Positions 7,045 to 14,450 of a stretch of DNA of 19,716 bases are shown piece by piece. The stretch is from Clostridia bacterium (GTDB taxonomy: Bacteria; Bacillota; Clostridia; Christensenellales; UBA1242): positions 1-19,716 of the forward strand of contig JAFQBZ010000034.1 in assembly GCA_017399515.1 (NCBI GenBank), in the 5' to 3' direction. A program made the translations under genes and the position numbers. Each line of letters begins with the position of its first letter. Within the stretch, counting starts at the first letter, position 1. A model generated the notes under the pieces. That model was given only the letters and a program-made list of their open reading frames with translations, did not search any database and was not told the origin of the DNA.

Positions 7045-8313
7045 ATCAATTTTAATTTTGTTAACAATCATATTACCAAAAATTTCATCTTCAGTTGCAG
7101 ATTCAACTTCTTTGTTTTTTGGAACAGACTTAATAACTTTAGACTTTTTATCAGCCTCTCCAGATGTTTTCTTGATTGTCATAAGTTGAATTTTTTGATG
7201 AACTTCATCATCACCATGGTCAAGCACATCTTTTCTGTTAATTTCTGCAAATTTTTCGGCATCTGTTTTATTATTCATTTCAACAACAACACTTGAACCA
7301 GAGTGACGACCAGCAAGAATACCCTTTGTTTTTGGATTAATGCTTGTGATTGAATCACTTAATTGTTCTTTGGTTTTTGTGTCATATTTAATGATTGATT
7401 GAGGTTTTTGTGTTTCTTGTTTCTTTGGAGTTTCTGAAACCACTTCAAAATTTTCACCATCATTGTTTGGTTTAATGATTGAAGAATTTTGTGTCATTGT
7501 TACAGGCACTTTTCTAAATGAAGCAACAAATTCAACATCTCTGGTTAAAACCATTCCGTCTTCATAACCCTTCCAGCCAGCAAACTCATAAACCACATCT
7601 TTTGTGTTCTCTTTTGCAGGTGCTGCAGGAGCCACAATTGGTGTTCCATAAACTGCTGTGCCTTGGTTTAAAACAGTTTTTTCATCTTCATCTAAAAATG
7701 TGTATGTATATTTCTTTGGAATTGCCTTGTAAACTGCATAAACATTTTCATGATGATAAAATGCATCAATGTTTTTATCCCAACCCATAAACTCATAAGA
7801 GAATTCTCTTGTTTCTTGTTTTGTTGGGTGAATATCGTCAAGGTTAACCCCTGCACCATATTCAACTTCAACTGATTTAAAGAGTGTTTGTTTGTCATCG
7901 TCAAAAACATTAATGCAACATCTTGTTACCTTTTGAAGATAAATTGCACGAACAACAGTGTTTCCATTTGCATCAACACCATTTTTATCCCAGCCAACAA
8001 ACTCGTAAGTATATTTATCAGTAGGTGCTTTTGTTGGAATTGGTAAAAATTCTGTTCCTGAATAGTTCAAAGACTTATCAGAATAAACGGTTTTAACTGA
8101 ACTGTTCATGGTAAAAATATCATGAATCTTTCCAAAAAAGTTCATAAAACCGTGTTTTATTGCTGCTCCTAAATCTTTGATTGATTTTTTTCTAACATCT
8201 ACCCACCAAAGAGTAAACATTGCGCCTGCAAAAACAAAAATCGTGATTGTTGTGAACACAACAGCAATAGTCATGCCTGTTGACGCTGCTAAAAAATTAC
8301 TCAAATTAATCAT
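7027..8313 (-). CDS. One-helix membrane protein with three InlB/Flg_new-like repeats
   Basis: Protein of 428 residues, not recognised as a whole. One hydrophobic segment spans about 14-38, followed by a basic stretch (VRKKSIKDLG). Three diverged repeats of 60-70 residues follow (about 70-129, 130-199, 200-271), with cores YEFVGWDKN, YEFMGWDKN and YEFAGWKGY; these match the Listeria-Bacteroides/InlB B-repeat (Flg_new) pattern. The tail (272-428) is polar, lysine-rich and probably disordered. There is no signal-peptidase site, LPxTG or lipobox. ATG 8313 was chosen because AAGGTGG lies six bases upstream; the in-frame GTG two codons earlier sits inside that ribosome site. No clear terminator separates it from the ABC permease gene upstream, so partial cotranscription is possible. 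Confidence 0.7.
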   Translation of the reverse strand: MINLSNFLAASTGMTIAVVFTTITIFVFAGAMFTLWWVDVRKKSIKDLGAAIKHGFMNFFGKIHDIFTMNSSVKTVYSDKSLNYSGTEFLPIPTKAPTDKYTYEFVGWDKNGVDANGNTVVRAIYLQKVTRCCINVFDDDKQTLFKSVEVEYGAGVNLDDIHPTKQETREFSYEFMGWDKNIDAFYHHENVYAVYKAIPKKYTYTFLDEDEKTVLNQGTAVYGTPIVAPAAPAKENTKDVVYEFAGWKGYEDGMVLTRDVEFVASFRKVPVTMTQNSSIIKPNNDGENFEVVSETPKKQETQKPQSIIKYDTKTKEQLSDSITSINPKTKGILAGRHSGSSVVVEMNNKTDAEKFAEINRKDVLDHGDDEVHQKIQLMTIKKTSGEADKKSKVIKSVPKNKEVESATEDEIFGNMIVNKIKIDKKDDK

Positions 8314-8342
8314 AGCCACCCACCTTGATTTTATATAATTAT

Positions 8343-8371
8343 ATTTTGCAATTTTTTTATAAAATTGTCAA
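8343..8371 (-). promoter_or_regulatory. Possible promoter of the repeat-protein gene
   Basis: On the minus strand, a perfect TTGACA (8366-8371), 17 bases and CAAAAT (8343-8348). A TATAAT lies five bases further downstream (8338-8343), but its 22-base spacing from TTGACA is too long. Confidence 0.35.
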
Positions 8372-8394
8372 ATTAATAATGCCCTTTTGAAAGT

Positions 8395-10722
8395 TTATTC
8401 TACACTTTTTAAAGATTCTGCCATATTAACTTTTTTAATTTTTAAATAGCACACAAAAAGGACTGCAAAAATAGTAATTAAAATAATGAAAAATGTCGCT
8501 AAAAAACTAACAAATTTAATGCTAATAATGTAATTTAATAATTCAATTTTATTAACTGTTAAAATCAAAATCATTAATGGCACACCAAGAACCATTCCAA
8601 GAATCATTCCAATTCCTGCCATAATGAACACTTCAATAAACACCGCAATTGAAATTTGCAGTGAATTTTGACCAATAACTTTAAGAGTTGCAATTTCAAT
8701 AGTTCTTTCTTTTAAAATAAGGAATATGAAGTTCAAAAGCACAATAACTGCCAGCATAATGCCAAAGACTTTAATTGTTTTTGTCATTGTTGATGTTGAC
8801 ATAATTCTGCCCTTCACATTTTCTTTTTCTTCTTCAATGGTAAGCGCTGTGTTTGTGCCATTAATCTCATTCACAAATTCTGCAACTTTTTCGCTGTCTG
8901 CAGATTCTTTCGTGTTTATCCAAACCCCTTTTGAAACAAATGTTTCTTCAAATTCTAAATCTTTGCAAACAAACACGCCATTTTTAAAACTTGTTTCAAT
9001 GGTGCTTGAAATCACTAATTTAACCGACTTATCTTTAAGTGAAACTGAAATTGAATCACCCACTTCAAGACCAAACTTGTCTGCAATAGTCTTTGAAATG
9101 CAAACATTGTCACCGGTTAATTGTTCTTTAAAAATCTTTGAATTTTCAGCAATTTGATAAACATAAACCTTGTCACTTTCAAGATCAACTGAAAGTGTAG
9201 CATAAACCCTTGAATAATCTTCAACAAATTCAATTCTTTCATCGCCTAAAAGTTTTTCTTTAAAATCTGATTTGTTATAAGTTGAAGAAATGTCATAATC
9301 AAACACTTTTCCAAGGTCATTTTTCAAACTCTTTGAAAGTGTGTCACCAATTCCAAAACCAGAAAGCAGCAATGCAACACAACCCGCCATTCCCACTGCA
9401 CCCATAACAAGACGAAGCGGCTTCATTTTAATGTTTCTAAATGCCATTTTTAACGATATTGGCATCTTTTTAAATTTTTTCTTTCTCTTTTTAAGTTTTT
9501 TCGCTGAAGCAGTAAGGTTGTATCTTAAACAATCAATAGGATTTTTATTGAGTATCTTATAACATCTAACAAATGCAACGATAAATCCCAAAACAATCAT
9601 TGAAATTGTGAGAGCCACAAGCCACCAAACAGGAATTTGAAGTTTAATATAATCTTCCGGAATGCTGTAAATCATTCCATATCTTGAAAACATCACTTCA
9701 GGAATCAACACTAAACCAAATAACACACCAAGACCTGCACCAATCGTGCAAAGAATTGCACCATAAAATGAATAGTGTTTTAAAATCTTTTTATTAGGAA
9801 TGCCACAGGCTTTGAGTATTCCAATCTTTTTTTGTTCTTGCACAATAAGTTGGTCGATTGTTGTGAGAATAATCAAAACCGCAACCACCAAAAATATAAT
9901 TGGAAAAACATAAATCATTTTTTGTGACTGTTCAACTTCTTCATTTAAAAGTTTAACCGACTCAACTTCTTCCCTTCCATGCATATAAACAAGTTTGCTT
10001 AAAGTTGCACCGCTGTCATAATAGTTTTTTATTGTTGTTGAAGTTTGCATAGCATCATCTGTTTTAACCAAAACTTGGTTATAAGCAATTCCTTCGAACA
10101 AATTTTCATCAAAACCAACAACTTTTTCAGCAAGTTTTTCTTTCACTCTTTCTAAGAATAATTCCTTATCAATCACAACTGTCCAAGAATTATAAGTGTT
10201 TGCACGCTCATCTAAACTCATTGTTCCGGTTAAGCGTTCAACAAAATCAAGAGTATAATCAGTTCCTTGATAATTTACCACATACGAAAACGAAATATCA
10301 TGAAAACCTGCTTGAATTTTCTGGTCTTTTGCAACATTTTTATCAATAAGGCAACCCTTCTTTCCTGATTCAATATATGGCGTTGAAACTTTGCCTTCAT
10401 AAACATAAATGCTAGCACTGCTGTTTATCTTAAGCGTTTCAATTTCAGCAATGGTTTCAAACTGAAGCCTTTTATCAAATTTGGTTGTGTTTGCCTCAAA
10501 AAACGCTTCATCTTCTGTCGAAACTTTGTCGGTATTCACCCAAAGGTCAGCAAGGTTTGTTTCTGTAAAATAATTATCAACACAAGACTTCAAAGTAAAT
10601 GAATTGGTCATAAATCCAGAAAAAAGCATAGTTGCTAAAAGCACGATAAAAATAACAGATAAAAACTGTTTAAAATTGCTTTTAATATTTCTGCCTCTCA
10701 CCTTTTTTAAAACTTTATTCAC
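8395..10722 (-). CDS. FtsX/MacB-type ABC transporter permease, two FtsX domains
   Basis: Membrane subunit of 775 residues for the ATPase encoded just upstream. Layout: one helix near 22-42, a large extracytoplasmic domain (about 43-265), a three-helix FtsX domain (about 270-400, with the loop QEQKKIGILKACGIPNKKIL), a basic cytoplasmic linker (LKKRKKKFKK), a further helix near 440-460, a second extracytoplasmic domain, and a C-terminal FtsX domain with ERTIEIATLKVIGQ. This is the fused-duplicate form common in Firmicutes for peptide or lipid export and bacitracin-type stress transporters; the substrate cannot be told. It starts with GTG (10720-10722), sharing one base with the ATPase stop (TAGTG), so translation is coupled. 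Confidence 0.88.
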   Translation of the reverse strand: MNKVLKKVRGRNIKSNFKQFLSVIFIVLLATMLFSGFMTNSFTLKSCVDNYFTETNLADLWVNTDKVSTEDEAFFEANTTKFDKRLQFETIAEIETLKINSSASIYVYEGKVSTPYIESGKKGCLIDKNVAKDQKIQAGFHDISFSYVVNYQGTDYTLDFVERLTGTMSLDERANTYNSWTVVIDKELFLERVKEKLAEKVVGFDENLFEGIAYNQVLVKTDDAMQTSTTIKNYYDSGATLSKLVYMHGREEVESVKLLNEEVEQSQKMIYVFPIIFLVVAVLIILTTIDQLIVQEQKKIGILKACGIPNKKILKHYSFYGAILCTIGAGLGVLFGLVLIPEVMFSRYGMIYSIPEDYIKLQIPVWWLVALTISMIVLGFIVAFVRCYKILNKNPIDCLRYNLTASAKKLKKRKKKFKKMPISLKMAFRNIKMKPLRLVMGAVGMAGCVALLLSGFGIGDTLSKSLKNDLGKVFDYDISSTYNKSDFKEKLLGDERIEFVEDYSRVYATLSVDLESDKVYVYQIAENSKIFKEQLTGDNVCISKTIADKFGLEVGDSISVSLKDKSVKLVISSTIETSFKNGVFVCKDLEFEETFVSKGVWINTKESADSEKVAEFVNEINGTNTALTIEEEKENVKGRIMSTSTMTKTIKVFGIMLAVIVLLNFIFLILKERTIEIATLKVIGQNSLQISIAVFIEVFIMAGIGMILGMVLGVPLMILILTVNKIELLNYIISIKFVSFLATFFIILITIFAVLFVCYLKIKKVNMAESLKSVE

Positions 10723-11450
10723 TATAACTCAATGTCCTCAATTGATTTTGGATTTTTAATTGTTTCGTCACTGACAATCTTGCCATCAGAAATTTTAAGA
10801 ACTCTGTCAGCACACTCAGCAATGGCACTGTTATGTGTAACCACAACGATAATCTTGTCTTTCTTTTTATTCATATCCATTAAAAGTTTAATAATCATTT
10901 TTCCGGTTTTGCTATCAAGCGCACCTGTTGGTTCATCACAAAGAAGAATTTTAGGATTCTTAACAAGTGCACGAGCAATCGCAACTCTCTGTTGTTCACC
11001 ACCAGAAAGTTCTGAAGGAAAACTATCTGCCTTATCTTCAAGCCCAACTGCTTTAAGTGCGTCAATTGCAAGCATTTCACCAGGAAGTTCTGCAAGTTCA
11101 ACATTTTCAAGTGCAGTAAGGTTTGGCATAAGATTATAAAATTGAAAAATAAATCCAACGACTTCTCTTCTATATTGCGAAAAAATCTTATCAGAAAGTT
11201 CAGTGATGTCTACCCCTGCAAAATTTATGGAGCCAGCAGAAACGGTATCCATTCCACCAATAACATTAAGCAGTGTTGACTTGCCGCTTCCTGAAGCCCC
11301 TAAAATCACAACAAATTGACCTGTGAAAAGTTGAAGTGAAACATTGTTGAGTGCTTTCACTTCAAAGTTTTCTCCATAAAATTTAGACACATGCTCAACT
11401 GCAACTGAGCCCACATATCGTTCATCAAAAATTAATTGTTCTTTTTTCAT
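10722..11450 (-). CDS. ABC transporter ATP-binding protein (MacB/LolD/FtsE type)
   Basis: Nucleotide-binding subunit of 242 residues that powers the FtsX-type permease encoded next. Walker A GASGSGKST (51-59), Q-loop Gln103 in IFQFYNLMPNLTALENV (the MacB/LolD-type sequence), signature LSGGE (148-152), Walker B ILLCDEP (168-174), D-loop GALDS and switch His206 are all present, so it should be active. The frame stays open 24 codons upstream, but ATG 11450 is the start: GGAG lies six bases before it and the extra residues resemble untranslated sequence covering the promoter. It is first in the operon, and its promoter carries a strong palindrome. Confidence 0.93.
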   Translation of the reverse strand: MKKEQLIFDERYVGSVAVEHVSKFYGENFEVKALNNVSLQLFTGQFVVILGASGSGKSTLLNVIGGMDTVSAGSINFAGVDITELSDKIFSQYRREVVGFIFQFYNLMPNLTALENVELAELPGEMLAIDALKAVGLEDKADSFPSELSGGEQQRVAIARALVKNPKILLCDEPTGALDSKTGKMIIKLLMDMNKKKDKIIVVVTHNSAIAECADRVLKISDGKIVSDETIKNPKSIEDIEL

Positions 11451-11466
11451 ATAATACTCCAAGTTT

Positions 11467-11495
11467 ATTATATAAAATTTGCCGCTTAATGTAAA
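11467..11495 (-). promoter_or_regulatory. Promoter of the FtsX-type ABC operon
   Basis: On the minus strand, TTTACA (11490-11495), a 17-base spacer and TATAAT (11467-11472). Transcription would start near 11460, just before the GGAG ribosome site. The -35 box lies inside the palindrome at 11490-11505. Confidence 0.65.
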
Positions 11496-11505
11496 TAAAT
11501 TTACA
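11490..11505. promoter_or_regulatory. Perfect 16-bp palindrome over the -35: candidate repressor operator
   Basis: TGTAAAT-AA-ATTTACA on the plus strand: two 7-base arms around a 2-base centre, with the inner AA/TT also near-symmetric. One arm contains the entire -35 hexamer of the ABC operon promoter. No regulator gene is adjacent to this operon. Confidence 0.55.
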
Positions 11506-11540
11506 CCTTTATAGCCTGTCAAAATTTAAAAAATATTGAA

Positions 11541-11565
11541 AAAACCACCATTTAACGGTGGTTTT
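11541..11565 (-). terminator. Terminator after the 49-aa protein gene
   Basis: AAAACCACC (11541-11549) pairs with GGTGGTTTT (11557-11565) around a 7-base loop. Read on the minus strand, it ends in six Ts, six bases after the small gene's stop. It insulates the small gene from the ABC operon promoter. Confidence 0.8.
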
Positions 11566-11570
11566 AAGTT

Positions 11571-11720
11571 CTATAAATCATCTGCGTCTTGAACAGGTGT
11601 TTCTTCTAACGCCCCTGTTCCAACATAACTTCCATTGGGGTCAAACTTATCATCTTGCCAAATTTCTTTAATTTCATTTTTATCGCATTTATTTTTGATT
11701 TTATTTTTATTTTTTCTCAT
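11571..11720 (-). CDS. 49-aa small protein ending PVQDADDL
   Basis: A short gene with an excellent ribosome site (GGAGG six bases before ATG 11718-11720), its own terminator, and a protein of 49 residues. The first 20 residues are lysine/asparagine-rich and basic; the rest is acidic: FDPNGSYVGTG, then ALEETPVQDADDL. I recall small clostridial proteins with the same DPxGSYTG...PVQDADDL end, of unknown function, but I cannot verify this here. It contains a single Cys (residue 12) and has no membrane segment or signal peptide. It is divergent from the alcohol dehydrogenase and upstream of, but separately terminated from, the ABC operon. Confidence 0.75.
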   Translation of the reverse strand: MRKNKNKIKNKCDKNEIKEIWQDDKFDPNGSYVGTGALEETPVQDADDL

Positions 11721-11764
11721 ATTTTTCCTCCATTAATTATTTTGTTCATTTTAACCAAAATTAT

Positions 11765-11793
11765 TTGACTATAATTTACTTATTAATTAAAAT
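11765..11793 (+). promoter_or_regulatory. Promoter of the alcohol dehydrogenase gene, implying a leaderless mRNA
   Basis: TTGACT (11765-11770), a 17-base spacer and TAAAAT (11788-11793), then six bases and ATG 11800. The alternative TATAAT at 11770-11775 has no -35 at proper distance. The AAGG just before the ATG is too close to serve as a Shine-Dalgarno. Confidence 0.6.
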
Positions 11794-11799
11794 AAAGGT

Positions 11800-12954
11800 A
11801 TGGATAAAATAGTATTTAATCAATCATGCTTTATGGGCATAAATGCAATTGACGAAATTGCAACAGAACTTAAAAACAGACATTTAAAGAAAGGCTTTAT
11901 CATTACAGATAACGGTCTCATTTCGTGTGGGGTTTATCAAAAGGTTGCCAATGTTTTAATCAAAGGCAAAATTCCATCAGTGATGTATTCAGATGTAAGA
12001 CCTGAACCAACTGTTCGTGATGTTAAAAATGCATACAACGAACTCAAACGCTCTGGTGCAGAATTCATTCTTGCAATCGGTGGTGGAAGCCCTATTGACA
12101 CAGCAAAGGCAATCTCAATCATTGCAAAGAACCCAAAATATGACGATGTTGTTTCACTTGGTGGTCATAAAAACAATTTAAACCAACCACTCCCTATCTT
12201 TGCTGTTCCAACAACAGCAGGAAGTGCTTCTGAAATTTCAAAAAGTTTTGTTATTACTGATGAAGTTAACGAAAAGAAAATTGTTTGCTTTAATGACAAA
12301 ATGCTTCCAATCGAAACATTCATTGACGCAGAACTTATGACCACAATGCCAGACATTGTAACCTTAAGTTCAGGTTTTGATGCACTTGCTCACGCTATTG
12401 AAAGTTTAATTTCAATCAAAGCAAATATGTTTTCAGACACTCTTTCAAAAGACGCTGTTAAAATCATCATTAAAAACCTCCCTGTTTGCTATGATGACCC
12501 TGAAAACTTAGAGGCTCGTGAAAATATGGCTTATGCTCAATACATCGCAGGTCTTGCATATTCAAATTCAGGTCTTGGAATTGCTCACTCAATTGCACAC
12601 GCAATCAGTGGAAAGTTTAACATTCAACACGGAATTGCCCTTTCAATGCTTCTTCCAACCGTTTTAAAGTTTAATATGTATAGCCCAAAAGCACATATGT
12701 ATAAATATATCGCTGAAGCATTTGATATCGACACAAGCAATATGAAACTTGAAGAAATCTGCCGCGCTGTTGTTAAAGAAATTGAAAAATTTAAAAACAG
12801 TTTCAATGTTCCAAAGAAACTTTCAGACTATGGAATGCTTGAACAAGATTTAGATTCACTTGCCCTTCGTGCATATGAAGACGCCTGCACACTTGGCAAC
12901 CCTCGTGAAGTCACAATGACAGACATTTATATGCTTCTTAAGAAAATGCTTTAA
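11800..12954 (+). CDS. Iron-containing alcohol dehydrogenase (group III, FucO-like)
   Basis: NAD(P)-dependent, metal-containing alcohol dehydrogenase of 384 residues, the family's usual length. NAD-binding GGGSPID (94-100) and the family motif PTTAGSASEI (137-146, where TAGTGSE is typical) are visible. Metal ligands match the FucO pattern: Asp194 and His198 in GFDALAHAIES, His263 (with His267) in GIAHSIAHAISG, and His277 in IQHGIALSM. It probably interconverts a short-chain alcohol or diol and its aldehyde in fermentation; the precise substrate (ethanol, butanol, propanediol or lactaldehyde) cannot be decided. It is monocistronic, with its own promoter and strong terminator, and its mRNA is probably leaderless. 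Confidence 0.93.
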   Translation: MDKIVFNQSCFMGINAIDEIATELKNRHLKKGFIITDNGLISCGVYQKVANVLIKGKIPSVMYSDVRPEPTVRDVKNAYNELKRSGAEFILAIGGGSPIDTAKAISIIAKNPKYDDVVSLGGHKNNLNQPLPIFAVPTTAGSASEISKSFVITDEVNEKKIVCFNDKMLPIETFIDAELMTTMPDIVTLSSGFDALAHAIESLISIKANMFSDTLSKDAVKIIIKNLPVCYDDPENLEARENMAYAQYIAGLAYSNSGLGIAHSIAHAISGKFNIQHGIALSMLLPTVLKFNMYSPKAHMYKYIAEAFDIDTSNMKLEEICRAVVKEIEKFKNSFNVPKKLSDYGMLEQDLDSLALRAYEDACTLGNPREVTMTDIYMLLKKML

Positions 12955-12965
12955 TAAATAAATTT

Positions 12966-12992
12966 AAAGACCTTGAAACCAAGGTCTTTTTT
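12966..12992 (+). terminator. Terminator of the alcohol dehydrogenase gene
   Basis: AAAGACCTTG (12966-12975) pairs perfectly with CAAGGTCTTT (12980-12989) around AAAC, followed by a T run. Confidence 0.9.
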
Positions 12993-13050
12993 ATTTTTCT
13001 TAAATTTCGTATTTTTATGCATAATTGTTTTTATTTTCTTGTTAAAATAA

Positions 13051-13080
13051 TTGAAAAACAAAAGCAATAAATAATATAAT
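13051..13080 (+). promoter_or_regulatory. Promoter of tRNA-Arg
   Basis: TTGAAA (13051-13056), 18 bases and TATAAT (13075-13080). Transcription would begin near 13087, leaving about 29 bases of 5' leader for RNase P to remove. Confidence 0.6.
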
Positions 13081-13115
13081 AAAACCATAGCAAATAATTA
13101 ACTTGCTAAAACCCT

Positions 13116-13192
13116 GCACCATTAACTCAACTGGATAGAGTCGCCGGCTTCGAACCGGAAGGTTGCGAGTTCGAGTCTTGCATGGTGCACCA
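13116..13192 (+). tRNA. tRNA-Arg (anticodon UCG)
   Basis: A 77-base cloverleaf with a 7-bp acceptor stem (GCACCAT/ATGGTGC), D stem ACTC/GAGT, anticodon loop CTTCGAA with anticodon TCG at 13150-13152, T stem GCGAG/CTTGC with loop TTCGAGT, discriminator A and an encoded CCA. The top pair of the anticodon stem is G-A (27-43), leaving four perfect pairs. UCG reads the CGN arginine codons, mainly CGA. No terminator follows before the next gene 26 bases away. Confidence 0.95.
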
Positions 13193-13218
13193 ACTATAAT
13201 ATATTTCACGAGGTTAAT

Positions 13219-14376
13219 GTGTTCAATATTTACGACTATGTTCAAGTAAACTCAAACTTCTTTTTTGCTAATGAGTTTAGCAAAGATTTTTCTGGCAAAA
13301 AATATTCAGCAAAAATTTCTTTGAAACAATTAAATGAAAACAACATTCAATACCTTCTTGAAGACATTGCCTTTGGTGATGAACATAATGCTCTTTATTT
13401 AAAGACAAATAAAGGCTGTTTTTTCTTGTTTCACATTTCAGATTTAGATGACAACAAAACCACTATTGAAATGCTTAAAAACAATTCAACAACCACCCCA
13501 ACTTATTTATTTTCAAATGTAGACTATTTTAATTATGGCAGATTTGGTTTTGCCGAAAACGGAAAAATCACAAGATTTCTTTCAGCAAATTCTGAAGCCG
13601 AAACAGAAGAAGACATCGTCACATGGATTGGCAAACCTCATAAATTTGAATATGAAACTCACACATTCTACACAAAGCAAAAACTCATTGATTGCGAGAT
13701 GTTTTTTGATAGTGACATCGTGTGTGAAATGATTGAATTTTACCTTCCTTTTGTTGGTGAAGAAATCGACATTTTAGAAGCAAAAATATTCTCGAATAAT
13801 AAAAACATTAAAACACACACTAAGTCAGTTTTAACAAATAAAAAATTCTATGAAAAATTTAATAAATCAAAATATAAAGATGCAATAAACCATTTGATTG
13901 ATAATCACGCACCATATTTCAGCACATTAATTCTTGTGAAGAAAAATGGAAATGTAACTCTCACAAACCGAATGATTTGTGCTTATGAAGAAATCACTCC
14001 AACAGCAAAAATCCTATTTTCAAACAGACAAGAAAATATCAATATTTTAAAAACCAGCAAAGAAGAATTTTATAACCTTCTTTTAAACTTTGTTTATGAT
14101 TATAAAAACGCAGAAGTCACAACACTTGCTGAAGCGTCTAAAAAACTGCCTCTTGCAATTTACGACCAAAACCATTATTTAATGCAACTTATTGGAAAAT
14201 TTGAAAACTATTATTTAAAGCCAATTTTATCATACGACACCGGAAGATTCTATGATAAAGCCACTGATGAATATCAAAACAAAAATCGTAAACTTGTAGA
14301 TTTCGGTTCAAAAATCACAAAAAAACACATTTTTAATCTCTATTCAAAAATAATTGAAAACACAAACTCTTTATAA
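13219..14376 (+). CDS. Unrecognised 385-aa cytoplasmic protein
   Basis: I do not recognise this protein. It starts with GTG at 13219, supported by GAGG five bases upstream, and has 385 residues with no signal peptide or membrane segment. It is rich in Lys, Asn, Phe and Tyr. Two parts can be guessed: about 1-145 is beta-rich, with aromatic runs (GCFFLFHISDLDD, NYGRFGFAENGKITRFL, then WIGKPHKFEYE); about 150-385 is more mixed, with many charged and aromatic residues (IEFYLPFVGEEIDILEA, and YDTGRFYDKATDEYQ). It lies 26 bases after tRNA-Arg with no terminator and no good promoter between, so it may be read from the tRNA promoter. Confidence 0.65.
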   Translation: MFNIYDYVQVNSNFFFANEFSKDFSGKKYSAKISLKQLNENNIQYLLEDIAFGDEHNALYLKTNKGCFFLFHISDLDDNKTTIEMLKNNSTTTPTYLFSNVDYFNYGRFGFAENGKITRFLSANSEAETEEDIVTWIGKPHKFEYETHTFYTKQKLIDCEMFFDSDIVCEMIEFYLPFVGEEIDILEAKIFSNNKNIKTHTKSVLTNKKFYEKFNKSKYKDAINHLIDNHAPYFSTLILVKKNGNVTLTNRMICAYEEITPTAKILFSNRQENINILKTSKEEFYNLLLNFVYDYKNAEVTTLAEASKKLPLAIYDQNHYLMQLIGKFENYYLKPILSYDTGRFYDKATDEYQNKNRKLVDFGSKITKKHIFNLYSKIIENTNSL

Positions 14377-14402
14377 ATAAATCATAATTATTATTTATTT
14401 TT
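14375..14402 (+). terminator. Weak AT-only hairpin after the 385-aa protein gene
   Basis: AAATAAAT (14375-14382) can pair with ATTTATTT (14393-14400) around an AT-rich loop, followed by TT. It contains no GC pairs in the stem, so it is a poor terminator at best. Confidence 0.25.
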
Positions 14403-14421
14403 AAATATATATATAAAAACA

Positions 14422-14450
14422 TTGACTTATTTATTGCATGGTGTTAAACT
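14422..14450 (+). promoter_or_regulatory. Promoter of the importer/cytidylyltransferase operon
   Basis: TTGACT (14422-14427), a 17-base spacer and TAAACT (14445-14450). Transcription would start near 14457, leaving a leader of about 124 bases before ATG 14581. Confidence 0.6.

Noticed and set aside
8314..8319. GTG start two codons before the repeat protein's ATG
   Set aside because: The GTG lies inside the AAGGTGG region that would serve as ribosome site for ATG 8313.
11451..11522. Twenty-four extra N-terminal codons on the ABC ATPase
   Set aside because: That stretch contains the promoter, the palindrome and the GGAG site of ATG 11450.
11517..11522. TTGACA as the -35 of the ABC operon promoter
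   Set aside because: No acceptable -10 lies 16-18 bases downstream; the TTTACA-17-TATAAT pair nearer the gene fits better.
13170..13192. tRNA-Arg 3' end as an attachment site for an integrated element
   Set aside because: I found no second copy of the tRNA 3' end in the window and no integrase; only one gene of unknown origin follows.
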